Shown: positions 45,691 to 52,564, numbered from the stretch's first letter. The stretch is DNA of 64,000 bases from Pseudomonadota bacterium (GCA_018818835.1 JAHIRD010000109.1:1-64000), one strand, 5' to 3'. Translations and numbers: made by a program. The notes: generated by a model from the sequence alone, not told the origin.

Positions 45691-46317
45691 ATGGCAGACA
45701 AAAAATATGTGATGGTTATAGATTTAAAGCTGTGCATCGGTTGTCATACCTGTGCCATTGCGTGTAAGCAGGGCAACAACCTGCCCAATGAGGTCTGGTG
45801 GAACAGGGTAATGACCTTCGGAGGTCCAACCATGGATACGCCCCATGGGGTCTTTCCGAATCTTAAGATGAGTTTTCTGACCTTGAATTGCCAGCATTGC
45901 GATGATCCGCCCTGTGTCAAGGCCTGTCCGGCAGAGGCCACGTACAAACGGGAAGACGGCTTGGTCATGCAGGACTATGATACATGTCTGGGATGCCGGA
46001 TGTGCATTATGGCCTGCCCCTATAACGATGTGCGCACCTATAATGAGAATCATCCCCAGTATTATTTAGATTTTCCCGTGGGGGATCAGTCCGCCAAAGA
46101 ACAGCAAAAGGGGACCGTGTCCAAATGTACGTTTTGTTATCATAGACTTGACGCAGGTCTTTCCCCGAACTGTATCGAGGTCTGTCCGGTCAGGGCCCGT
46201 TCTTTTGGAGACATTGCTGATAGTGACAGCGATGTTTCCAAGCTTCTTGAGGCCAGGACTCATACACAGCTTCTGGCGGATAAGGGGACCAAACCATCGG
46301 TCTTTTATTTGATATGA
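45691..46317 (+). CDS. Molybdoenzyme Fe-S electron-transfer subunit
   Basis: The ATG at 45691 follows GGGAGGTGACAAGG and gives 208 residues. Four cysteine clusters for four Fe4S4 centres are visible: CIGCHTCAIACK, CQHCDDPPCVKACP, CLGCRMCIMACP and CTFCYHRLDAGLSPNCIEVC. This is the DmsB/NrfC/PhsB-type ferredoxin subunit that links the catalytic subunit to the membrane anchor. It lies 5 bp after the catalytic gene. No signal peptide is present, which agrees with a cytoplasmic-facing complex. Confidence 0.93.
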   Translation: MADKKYVMVIDLKLCIGCHTCAIACKQGNNLPNEVWWNRVMTFGGPTMDTPHGVFPNLKMSFLTLNCQHCDDPPCVKACPAEATYKREDGLVMQDYDTCLGCRMCIMACPYNDVRTYNENHPQYYLDFPVGDQSAKEQQKGTVSKCTFCYHRLDAGLSPNCIEVCPVRARSFGDIADSDSDVSKLLEARTHTQLLADKGTKPSVFYLI

Positions 46318-46351
46318 AACGGGTTCATTCATGTTTGGAGGTTATATCATC

Positions 46352-47236
46352 ATGATACGCAAAGAATGGTCATTGATCGTGAACAGTCTCATGGTACAGC
46401 TTGCCGCGGGTATGTATACCTGTCTTGCTGTCTACAGGGTGATCCTTGAACAACAAATTGGTCGTGAGGCAGCAATAACGCTGACAGATCCGGGTATGGT
46501 TATGGCCGGTCCCATTTTGCTGTTTGGGATGGTGGCCTCATTATTTCATCTGGGCAACCCGGCCAGGGCTTACCGGTCCGTGACCAATATTTGGACCTCA
46601 TGGCTCAGCCGGGAAATTTTTTTTACAGGTGTTTTTTTTGTGCTTTGGTTTGTCACTCATGTCATGGGAATAAACGGACATAACCATTTCTTGATGACCT
46701 TTCTCACGGTTGTGGCCGGTCTTTCAGCGGTGGTCAGTATGGCGTCTATTTATTATTCAACGGGCAAGCCGGGATGGGCCAGTCAGAATACATATACAGA
46801 CTTTTTGGGAACGACGGTTATCTTCGGTATTGTGAGTGCCACGGTTATTCTTTATACCCGGGGCGCTGCCTTGGAATACAGTAAGAATGGTCTGTTAATC
46901 GCTCCCGCCATTCTTGCCGTGTTTATCCTTTTAATAAGATGCATGGAGCAGATCAACCTGATGCCGTCATTGACCATTGATGACAATGTCCTGAGCTTGG
47001 ATAACTTGGTCTCTGCAGAACCCATGGCCAAGAAATCAGCCGGGATGTATAAGTCCTTAACCCTGTGGGGAATGACATGCTCAAGCATAGGAATTTGTCT
47101 GGTTCTGTTTATGTTGATCGCGGGACATTTAATTCGCGGCGGCTTGATCATCATTGTTTCGGCCCTGGTGGTTTTTATGGGTGAATTCTTAGTGCGCTCA
47201 GGTTTTTACAGTCTGGGACAGAATGAAAATAAATAA
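46352..47236 (+). CDS. DmsC-like membrane anchor subunit
   Basis: I chose the ATG at 46352, with GGAGG ten nt upstream, over an ATG at 46331. The 294-residue product has about eight membrane segments. FHLGNPARAYRSVTNIWTSW followed by LSREIFF is the DmsC-family signature. The subunit should anchor the complex and exchange electrons with menaquinone. It overlaps the start of moeA by one base (TAATG), so the four genes form one transcript. Confidence 0.87.
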   Translation: MIRKEWSLIVNSLMVQLAAGMYTCLAVYRVILEQQIGREAAITLTDPGMVMAGPILLFGMVASLFHLGNPARAYRSVTNIWTSWLSREIFFTGVFFVLWFVTHVMGINGHNHFLMTFLTVVAGLSAVVSMASIYYSTGKPGWASQNTYTDFLGTTVIFGIVSATVILYTRGAALEYSKNGLLIAPAILAVFILLIRCMEQINLMPSLTIDDNVLSLDNLVSAEPMAKKSAGMYKSLTLWGMTCSSIGICLVLFMLIAGHLIRGGLIIIVSALVVFMGEFLVRSGFYSLGQNENK

Positions 47237-48582
47237 TGAGAACGACCTCTTTAAGTTCTGTGCCCGGGTTTTTTTATATGCGTTATGACGTGTCACTTGA
47301 AACGGCCCACCGTATCCTGTTGAATGCGAGCAGCCCGGTTGAAATGGGCGTTGTAACCATCGGTGATGCATACGGAAGGATTCTCTCGCGTGATGTTTTT
47401 TCACCTATTAATCTCCCGCCGTTCAGAAAATCCGCCATGGACGGATATGCTTTGAGAAGTTTCGATATCGCAAAGGCCTCACGTAAAAAACCTGTCAGGC
47501 TAAGGGTTATTGATCAGGCCCGGGCCGGGTATATGCCAGAAAACGGCATTCGCCCGGGAACAGCTGTCAACGTGATGACCGGAGCTGTTGTCCCTGACGG
47601 TGCCGATGTGGTGGTTCGATCCGAGGATGTGGATCTTTGTTCTGAAGGTATTATTGTAAATAAAGCCTTTTGCGCCGGCACATACCTGGTCATGCCAGGA
47701 GAGGATGTCCCTATGGGAGAATCCATAGCTCGGAAAGGAGCCTTGATCACACCACCTATGGTTGGACTTCTGGCCGGACTGGGGCTGGTCCAAATCCCGG
47801 TTTACCGAAAGGTCGTCATTGCCCTGATGAGCACGGGGGATGAACTCATTGACCCCGCGGACCCGTACCGGCCGGGTAAGATATTCAACAGCAGTCTTTA
47901 CGGGATTTTGGGCCGTTGCCAGGCCGCAGGAGCACAGCCCCTTCATCTGGGCACTGTTCCGGATCAGGTGACTCGTGTTGCTGAAAAAATGTCCGAGGGA
48001 TTGGAGAAGGCCGATATCGTCATTACAACCGGCGGGACCTCCAACGGCCTGTTTGATGTCACCAAAGATGCCATGCTGCTTGCCGGCGCTGAAATTCTGT
48101 TCAATGGTGTTGCCGTGAAATCCGGCTCACCCATTTTCGCAGGCAAACGGAACGGTAGGTTTATCATTTCACTGCCAGGCAACCCGGCAGGGGCCATGGC
48201 GGCCTTTGATCTGATTGTAATGGTCTTGATCAATAATTTAAGGGGGCTTTCACACCCTTTTTTGCCACGGATCGAGGCAGTCATGGCAGGAAGCTATCTG
48301 AGATTCAGCCCGGTCCGCAGGCTTTTACACGCAAGGCTGTTCAGGCAATACGGCGTCGATTATGTGGCGTTGGCTGACCACCACTCCCGTTGCATGGTGG
48401 AATCCATTGTTGACTCTAATTTTTTTATCGATGTTCCGGCAGGAAGCAGATATATCCAAGCGGGTGAGCGGGTTTGGGGGTTTCCCGTGGGAGATCTTGG
48501 CCGCGTGTATTCCGACATTGCCGTTCAGATGGTGGAGAAAAATGCAGGTCTATTCCATGCCGATTACACCTCAGCCCAATAG
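47236..48582 (+). CDS. moeA: Molybdopterin molybdenumtransferase
   Basis: A protein of 448 residues. The start at 47236 overlaps the previous stop; a second start at 47278 would remove 14 residues. Signatures are INLPPFRKSAMDGYALRSFD, MTGAVVPDGADVVVRSEDVD, and VITTGGTSNGLFDVTKDAML, with a late VKSGSPIFAGKRNGRFIISL and PGNPAGAMAAFDLIV. MoeA inserts molybdate into molybdopterin, and its place after the molybdoenzyme genes supplies cofactor for them. The frame continues open for 63 codons beyond the TAG stop, discussed as a finding. Confidence 0.93.
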   Translation: MRTTSLSSVPGFFYMRYDVSLETAHRILLNASSPVEMGVVTIGDAYGRILSRDVFSPINLPPFRKSAMDGYALRSFDIAKASRKKPVRLRVIDQARAGYMPENGIRPGTAVNVMTGAVVPDGADVVVRSEDVDLCSEGIIVNKAFCAGTYLVMPGEDVPMGESIARKGALITPPMVGLLAGLGLVQIPVYRKVVIALMSTGDELIDPADPYRPGKIFNSSLYGILGRCQAAGAQPLHLGTVPDQVTRVAEKMSEGLEKADIVITTGGTSNGLFDVTKDAMLLAGAEILFNGVAVKSGSPIFAGKRNGRFIISLPGNPAGAMAAFDLIVMVLINNLRGLSHPFLPRIEAVMAGSYLRFSPVRRLLHARLFRQYGVDYVALADHHSRCMVESIVDSNFFIDVPAGSRYIQAGERVWGFPVGDLGRVYSDIAVQMVEKNAGLFHADYTSAQ

Positions 48583-48774
48583 GACCCCTGTTTACAGTCC
48601 ATTGAGGCCGTCCACCGCCGCCCGGATGACAAAATTATACGGCTGAAAAAGGAAGACCTGTGGGGCATGGGGCACATCCTTTCCTCCACCCGCTTGGGGC
48701 CGCTCGATGTTCGTGCCTTTATCGAACAAGGAACAACCTATATTCCGGATAAACCCCCGCCCTTTGCATGTTGA
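48583..48774 (+). other. Coding-like remnant in frame with moeA, after its TAG stop
   Basis: Directly after the moeA TAG (48580-48582) the same frame stays open for 63 codons to a TGA at 48772-48774. The codons look coding (KIIRLKKEDLWGMGHILSST, then AFIEQGTTYIPDKPPPFAC). There is no separate start with a Shine-Dalgarno; the only internal ATG lies late. It may be a fragment of another gene, or a C-terminal extension of MoeA cut off by a nonsense mutation. I do not recognise the sequence. The rest of the gap to 48867 holds nothing obvious. Confidence 0.45.
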
Positions 48775-48867
48775 CAACCCCCCCCGATCTATGAAAATTT
48801 TTAATTAGTGATAAAATTCCAAAGCAAATGACCGTTAAAAAAAGTCCGATGATTCAAGAGGCTATAT

Positions 48868-49158
48868 ATGGACCAACAAGAAATACTTTCGGTATTGCGG
48901 AAATTCAAGCGAATGAACGCAGACAAATACCGAATTCTTCAACTCGGCGTTTTCGGTTCGGTCGCCCGGAACGAGGCCAAGAATGACAGTGATGTGGATG
49001 TGGTTGTTCGCATCGAAAGACCGGATCTTTTTCTACTGGCCGGGATCAAGCTTGATCTGGAAGAACGACTTAACAGATCTGTGGATCTGGTTACATATCG
49101 GGACACCATGAACCCTTTTTTAAAACAAAAGATTGATGGAGACGTTGTGTATGCGTGA
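48868..49158 (+). CDS. mntA: MntA-type minimal nucleotidyltransferase (antitoxin)
   Basis: A protein of 96 residues with AAGAGG before the ATG. The active site reads LGVFGSVARNEAKNDSDVDV: GSxA and then SDVDV supply the Mg-binding Asp residues, and a later SVDLVTY carries the third Asp. In type VII toxin-antitoxin pairs MntA adds AMP groups to HepT and silences its RNase. Its 3' end overlaps the hepT start by 8 bp. Confidence 0.88.
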   Translation: MDQQEILSVLRKFKRMNADKYRILQLGVFGSVARNEAKNDSDVDVVVRIERPDLFLLAGIKLDLEERLNRSVDLVTYRDTMNPFLKQKIDGDVVYA

Positions 49159-49525
49159 CAAAGCTCTTGCATTGGAGGTGCTTCGTCAGATTATAGAGGC
49201 CGCTGATAAAATCGTGATATGATTTCAATTCATCGGAAAGATAGCCGATTTTACAGACTCACCCGGTGGGATGGAAAAAATGGATTCCATCTGCATGATG
49301 CTAATTGTCATTGGAGAATCACTGAAGAATCTTGATAAAGTGACCGAAGGGAAGCTTCTTCCTCGATATCCTGATGTGGACTGGAAAAAGGCAAAGGGCA
49401 TGCGTGATATTTTGACTCATCATTATTCGGACATCAATGCCGAAGCGGTTTTCTTTACCTGCAAAGATAAAATCCCCCAGCTCCTTTTAACGGTTCAAAA
49501 GATGGTCGGGGATTTAAAGGGGTAA
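49151..49525 (+). pseudogene. hepT: HepT-like RNase toxin interrupted by one in-frame TGA
   Basis: The frame from ATG 49151 reads 23 residues, hits TGA at 49220-49222, then continues in the same frame for 100 residues to a stop at 49525. The downstream part keeps the HepT active site R-x4-H-x-Y (RDILTHHY) and MEKMDSICMMLIVIGESLKN, typical of the DUF86 family. The TGA falls where homologs usually have Arg, so a CGA-to-TGA change is likely. An ATG at 49271 could start a shortened protein. Loss of the toxin would be tolerated while MntA remains. Confidence 0.78.
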
Positions 49526-49675
49526 ATTGGCTGTTTTTACAATTTAATTTCATGTGATAAACTGACCAAGGATTGGCTGTTCACTTGTGCGACTCCCGGC
49601 CCCTCAATAATTTCCATTCAGGTTTTTTCTTTTTATCCACCACCCGGTCGCTTCGCTTCCTGAAGAACACGAAGA
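49526..49675. other. Short gap with GC-rich unexplained sequence
   Basis: The gap between hepT and the first cassette gene, extending into 49676-49790, has a distinct base composition (CGGTCGCTTCGCTTCCTGA). It may be a junction between unrelated segments. No gene or clear repeat is identified. Confidence 0.4.
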
Positions 49676-50182
49676 TCACGTGAGAGATATATTTCTTGGT
49701 GCGTCTTTGCCGCCTCGCTCCCAGGCTCCAGCCATGCCGATGGGAGGCCGAACCTTCAGGCTTGTTAACCCCCACACCCTGATAATAATATTCGTCTGAT
49801 TTTCAAGAAAGCGACAAATATTAGCTTTAACTAAAACTAAGGGAGATTGTTTTCCGTTTATGGCCTCAAGATCAGCAACTAAATTGCCAAAGTCTGAAAG
49901 GATTGTGGCCTCTCGTTCCTTACCTTTCATTTTATTGACTGGTTTGTAGGTTGAATCTACTAAGAAAAAACCTTGGCTCTTAAAAAACTCAAGACCATCC
50001 TTCTTATCGGCAGGTTTATAATGAAAGGTTTTCATCATCTCGTTGAACAAAGGCTCGGTCGTTTTTCCTGTCTCATTATAGAAATATTTACCTGATGCTG
50101 GTGGCGATTCTAAAATGAAAATAAGTTTCAAAGCTTCCGGTAAATACTTGTTCCTTAATTTAAGATAATTATCTTTATCCAT
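49676..50182 (-). CDS. Uracil-DNA-glycosylase-like cassette protein, C-terminus probably replaced
   Basis: A protein of 168 residues. The first 130 residues resemble small uracil-DNA-glycosylase-fold proteins: LIFILESPPASGKYFYNETG, FKSQGFFLVDSTYKPVNKMK and PLVLVKANICRFLENQ. After about residue 135 the text changes to LTSLKVRPPIGMAGAWERGG, with different composition, and no attC follows. I infer that the 3' end of this cassette and its attC were lost and joined to foreign DNA. It is the leftmost cassette gene of the array. The activity, if any, is unproven. Confidence 0.5.
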   Translation of the reverse strand: MDKDNYLKLRNKYLPEALKLIFILESPPASGKYFYNETGKTTEPLFNEMMKTFHYKPADKKDGLEFFKSQGFFLVDSTYKPVNKMKGKEREATILSDFGNLVADLEAINGKQSPLVLVKANICRFLENQTNIIIRVWGLTSLKVRPPIGMAGAWERGGKDAPRNISLT

Positions 50183-50206
50183 AGTTTATTCCGGAATATG
50201 AAACAC

Positions 50207-50327
50207 AACGCTGCCTTCACACGGCGGGCGGCAAATACCGGAAACCACCACAGAAACGAGGGGGACAATTAAAAGTTAATGTTCAAAAATCCGTCGCTGT
50301 AGCCCGCTCGTGGTGCAAGGCACTGTT
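50207..50327 (-). repeat. attC-like site A of the cassette array
   Basis: It runs from AAC (50207) to GTT (50327), 121 bp. The ends AACGCTGCCTTCACAC and GTGGTGCAAGGCACTGTT are imperfect inverted repeats, extended by CGGCGGGC/GCCCGCTCG, as in integron attC sites folded as single strands. It lies directly after the 73-residue gene (stop at 50334) in minus-strand order. The centre is nearly identical to that of site D. Confidence 0.78.
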
Positions 50328-50333
50328 CTCTGA

Positions 50334-50555
50334 TTAAATAGATATAGAAATGGGAGTCAACTGAAAGATACGTGCAAGCTTCGCTGCCGTTTCAAGATCT
50401 CCTCGGTGTAATGCAGCACGAACATTATCAAGCTTGTATGCATCTTCAAGCGATATATATGGAGACCACCCCTCATCTGCTTCGATCAAATCCACATCAA
50501 CTTCAGCAACAAATCCCCCCTCATGAATAAATTTTGTGCGATTTCTTTTTTTCAT
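50334..50555 (-). CDS. Small antitoxin-like partner of the DUF4258 protein
   Basis: A protein of 73 residues from the ATG at 50555, with GAAGGAGA upstream. It reads MKKRNRTKFIHEGGFVAEVD, then EADEGWSPYISLEDAYKLDN and VRAALHRGDLETAAKLARIF. No DNA-binding motif is evident, but the size, order and ATGA overlap with the preceding DUF4258 gene suggest the antitoxin of a toxin-antitoxin pair. An in-frame upstream ATG adds ten residues without a Shine-Dalgarno. Confidence 0.68.
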   Translation of the reverse strand: MKKRNRTKFIHEGGFVAEVDVDLIEADEGWSPYISLEDAYKLDNVRAALHRGDLETAAKLARIFQLTPISISI

Positions 50556-50875
50556 ATTTTTCTCCTTCTGAAATCGTCTTCCCACCGTTCTGGGTCAGGT
50601 CGATAAGCTGTAACCAAAACAGCTGTCGCTTCAGACCTACGTGGGATACCCCAAACGGCATGAATGGGATTCCCTTCAAAATCTTTCAGAATTATCAAGG
50701 CACATGGTCCTTTATGATATTCCGGATATTCCTCCAAAATTGTGCCACTTGGACTTCCAGACACAATCTCTCGAACAGTTATTCCATCCGCCGCAAGTTC
50801 ATCGTAACCATGTTCGGAGATTCTAATATTACCATTTTCAATCAATCTTATTATGTTATTCCAAATATTGATCAT
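50552..50875 (-). CDS. DUF4258-domain protein, probable RelE-like toxin
   Basis: A protein of 107 residues. ISEHGYDELAADGITVREIV, then EEYPEYHKGPCALIILKDFE, and IHAVWGIPRRSEATAVLVTA match the DUF4258 family, which has a small RelE/BECR-like fold. These are commonly paired with a short second gene as here, and are suspected RNase toxins. The stop overlaps the next start (ATGA), so the pair is coupled. Together with attC A it forms one integron cassette. Confidence 0.8.
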   Translation of the reverse strand: MINIWNNIIRLIENGNIRISEHGYDELAADGITVREIVSGSPSGTILEEYPEYHKGPCALIILKDFEGNPIHAVWGIPRRSEATAVLVTAYRPDPERWEDDFRRRKI

Positions 50876-50935
50876 GCTATTTTTATAACATATTATGAGA
50901 TTTTCAACAAGAATCCGACATTAAGTGTACAAGAG

Positions 50936-51058
50936 AACGCCGCAAATAACCGGATGGCGGCTATTCACGAAAACGCTGAAAAAAGTTAATAAAGTATGTA
51001 AAGCCTTGATATTACGAAAAACGCCACCGTAAGCCAGTTCGAGTTAATTTGCATTGTT
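50936..51058 (-). repeat. attC-like site B of the cassette array
   Basis: It spans AAC (50936) to GTT (51058), 123 bp. The ends AACGCCGCAAAT and ATTTGCATTGTT are inverted repeats with an inner GGATGGCGGC matched by GCCACCGTAAGCC. GTTATG at the end matches the GTTRRRY class best of the five. It directly follows the SnoaL-like gene (stop at 51064) in minus-strand order. Confidence 0.8.
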
Positions 51059-51063
51059 ATGTT

Positions 51064-51423
51064 TTATTCGTTTGGTATTGGTAAATTGTGCATCCTTAGA
51101 AATGAAAGTTTATCCCAGTAACCTCTCTGGAATACGATTTTATCATTTTTGATATGAAAGAAACCACAACCTCTAAGCCCTAAAGGGTCTTTCCATTCAA
51201 GAATAGCCCAATTCCCATCTTCAAAAATATTCTCAATTATGCAGGTCATGTCCGCTTGTGAAAATTCGTTAGAGAACATTTCTTTAATTGACTTTTTACC
51301 TTCTACAGGCTCATTTGCGACTTGATGATTAACTGCATTATCAGCATAAAATTCTGCAATTATGTCTGCATCTCCTTTGTTGAATGCATCGACCCATTGT
51401 ATTATCAATTCTTTTGGTTTCAT
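51064..51423 (-). CDS. SnoaL-like/NTF2-fold cassette protein
   Basis: A protein of 119 residues from the ATG at 51423; in-frame ATGs upstream fall in or beside attC C. It begins MKPKELIIQWVDAFNKGDAD, followed by FYADNAVNHQVANEPVEGKK and IEWKDPLGLRGCGFFHIKND, the pattern of small SnoaL/nuclear-transport-factor-2-like proteins. Such proteins are isomerase-like or ligand-binding; the substrate cannot be told. It is one cassette of the array, bounded by attC C and attC B. NTF2-fold genes are frequent in integron cassettes. Confidence 0.78.
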   Translation of the reverse strand: MKPKELIIQWVDAFNKGDADIIAEFYADNAVNHQVANEPVEGKKSIKEMFSNEFSQADMTCIIENIFEDGNWAILEWKDPLGLRGCGFFHIKNDKIVFQRGYWDKLSFLRMHNLPIPNE

Positions 51424-51447
51424 CAAATTATTACTTTCTAAAGACAT

Positions 51448-51544
51448 AACGCGTGGCAAAGCTGACCCAAAAAGCTGATAGGGACAGCGGTTGAAGTTGC
51501 GAAAGACGTGGCCAGTTTTTTTGGTCGGCCTTTAGCCAATTGTT
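51448..51544 (-). repeat. attC-like site C of the cassette array
   Basis: It spans AAC (51448) to GTT (51544), 97 bp, the ends being AACGCGTGGCAAAGCTGACC and GGTCGGCCTTTAGCCAATTGTT. These form imperfect inverted repeats, with CATAACG at the outer left. It lies directly downstream of the 22-residue reading frame in minus-strand order. Confidence 0.72.
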
Positions 51545-51553
51545 TTCTGTTCT

Positions 51554-51622
51554 TTATTTCTTTCTGTCCAATGGATAGCTAAGAACGATGATTGATAGAA
51601 TAAGAATTATTATTTTATTCAT
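51554..51622 (-). CDS. Possible 22-residue hydrophobic peptide of a minimal cassette
   Basis: The frame ATG (51622) to TAA (51554) encodes MNKIIILILSIIVLSYPLDR and two Lys: a single hydrophobic helix with a basic tail. It lies between attC D and attC C, in a cassette body of only about 96 bp. No strong Shine-Dalgarno precedes it (GAG close to ATG). It could be a membrane micropeptide, or the cassette may be noncoding. Confidence 0.4.
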   Translation of the reverse strand: MNKIIILILSIIVLSYPLDRKK

Positions 51623-51640
51623 AGCTCATTGTTGAGACAG

Positions 51641-51761
51641 AACGCTTCCTTCACACGGCGGGCGACGAATAACGAAGACCACCACAAAAACGTGGAAGAC
51701 AATTAAAAGTTAATGTTCAAAAATCCGTCGCTGTAGCCAGCTCGTGGCGGAAGGCATTGTT
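51641..51761 (-). repeat. attC-like site D of the cassette array
   Basis: It spans AAC (51641) to GTT (51761), 121 bp. Ends AACGCTTCCTTCACAC and GTGGCGGAAGGCATTGTT are inverted repeats. Its length and most of its interior (AATTAAAAGTTAATGTTCAA and CCGTCGCTGTAGCC) match site A closely. It lies directly after brnA (stop at 51771). Confidence 0.8.
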
Positions 51762-51770
51762 CTGCCGGAT

Positions 51771-52046
51771 TTATTTATGCGCTTCTTTGTAAGCCTTAAG
51801 TAACGAGTTAATACGTGTTTGATAACCAGTGCCCTGATTTTTAAACCATAACAAAACATCTTCATCTATTCGCAAAGTAACCTGGCTTTTTCGAGTTACA
51901 GGTTTCAGCCCTTTTCTGAGAATAGCTTTTGCAAAAAGTTCGGGCGTTACTTCGGGGATATCCGAATAATCAATATCCTCATCGCTCATACTATCCACAC
52001 TGTTCCAATCAGTCTGGGATTTGTGAGAAGTATGTTTTTTCTTCAT
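51771..52046 (-). CDS. brnA: BrnA antitoxin
   Basis: A protein of 91 residues. Its features are typical of BrnA: a central SDIPEVTPELFAKAILRKGL, then SQVTLRIDEDVLLWFKNQG and TGYQTRINSLLKAYKEAHK, a ribbon-helix-helix domain that binds the operator. BrnA neutralises BrnT and represses the pair. The start overlaps the brnT 3' end by 38 bp in a different frame, as usual for these pairs. Confidence 0.92.
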   Translation of the reverse strand: MKKKHTSHKSQTDWNSVDSMSDEDIDYSDIPEVTPELFAKAILRKGLKPVTRKSQVTLRIDEDVLLWFKNQGTGYQTRINSLLKAYKEAHK

Positions 52047-52284
52047 ATTTCGTCGCCTTTCGTATTGAAATAATTCTTATAGAGTCATCATTTTCAGTGT
52101 GTGTGACCACAACGACCCTTCCTTCAAGAATTCCAAATGTAATAAAACGCTCTTCTCCATAGTCGTATCGATCATCGTTAATCGTAAGGGTATAGCTATC
52201 AAAAATCATTGGTGCGTTGATGAAATCGATGCCACGTTTTTTTATATTTGATTTACGTTTTGTATCGTCCCATTTAAAATTCAT
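52009..52284 (-). CDS. brnT: BrnT toxin
   Basis: A protein of 91 residues beginning MNFKWDDTKRKSNIKKRGID, with YDYGEERFITFGILEGRVVV and RIISIRKATKYEEKTYF. These are BrnT (RelE-fold ribonuclease) hallmarks, including the W-D, R-x-I-S-x-R-K-A and Y-E positions. It is transcribed first, followed by brnA, the usual order for this type II pair. It is a cassette in the array, bounded by attC E and attC D. Confidence 0.93.
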   Translation of the reverse strand: MNFKWDDTKRKSNIKKRGIDFINAPMIFDSYTLTINDDRYDYGEERFITFGILEGRVVVVTHTENDDSIRIISIRKATKYEEKTYFSQIPD

Positions 52285-52290
52285 ATTTTT

Positions 52291-52319
52291 ATTGTAGTTA
52301 CATTACGTCAATACGTCAA
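52291..52319 (-). promoter_or_regulatory. Promoter of brnT-brnA
   Basis: On the minus strand TTGACG (52319-52314) is followed by 17 nt and TACAAT (52296-52291). The -35 region contains the direct repeat TTGACGTAT-TTGACGTAA-like words, a plausible BrnA operator. It lies just after attC E. Confidence 0.6.
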
Positions 52320-52351
52320 GCGTGAATGTTGTATGATTATTTTAAGGGCAG

Positions 52352-52401
52352 AACGCCAAAATCACGGCGCGCTGTAGCCCGGTCCAGTGCATTTTATTGT
52401 T
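52352..52401 (-). repeat. attC-like site E (short) at the right end of the array
   Basis: It spans AAC (52352) to GTT (52401), 50 bp. AACGCCAAAATCACGGCGCG pairs imperfectly with GGTCCAGTGCATTTTATTGTT. It is shorter than the others, but it occupies the expected place before brnT. The cassette that would precede it is not recognised; beyond it are word repeats at 52521-52564. Confidence 0.55.
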
Positions 52402-52520
52402 GGCAGATATTATTTTATTTTTCTGCCGGGTGAAAACAACGAAAACGAAAAACGTCCGAAAGAACTGAAAACCATAGTAGGGCAAAGGAACGTGCCCATC
52501 GAATGGCTCGACTCCTCTAA

Positions 52521-52564
52521 GTCGCATGGGTCTCATGGGACCTATACGACCCATGGGGCTTATG
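52521..52564. repeat. CATGGGTC/GACCCATG word repeat
   Basis: GTCGCATGGGTCTCATGGGA and CCTATACGACCCATGGGGCT contain the words ATGGG and its complement in alternation. The style matches the CATAAGTCC repeats at 14011 and 58891. Confidence 0.55.

Noticed and set aside
49220-49222. TGA as selenocysteine in HepT
   Set aside because: The family has Arg there and no Sec insertion structure is evident.
49581-49775. Minus-strand frame rich in Arg and Lys
   Set aside because: It overlaps the altered 3' end of the glycosylase-like gene in another frame and resembles no known protein.
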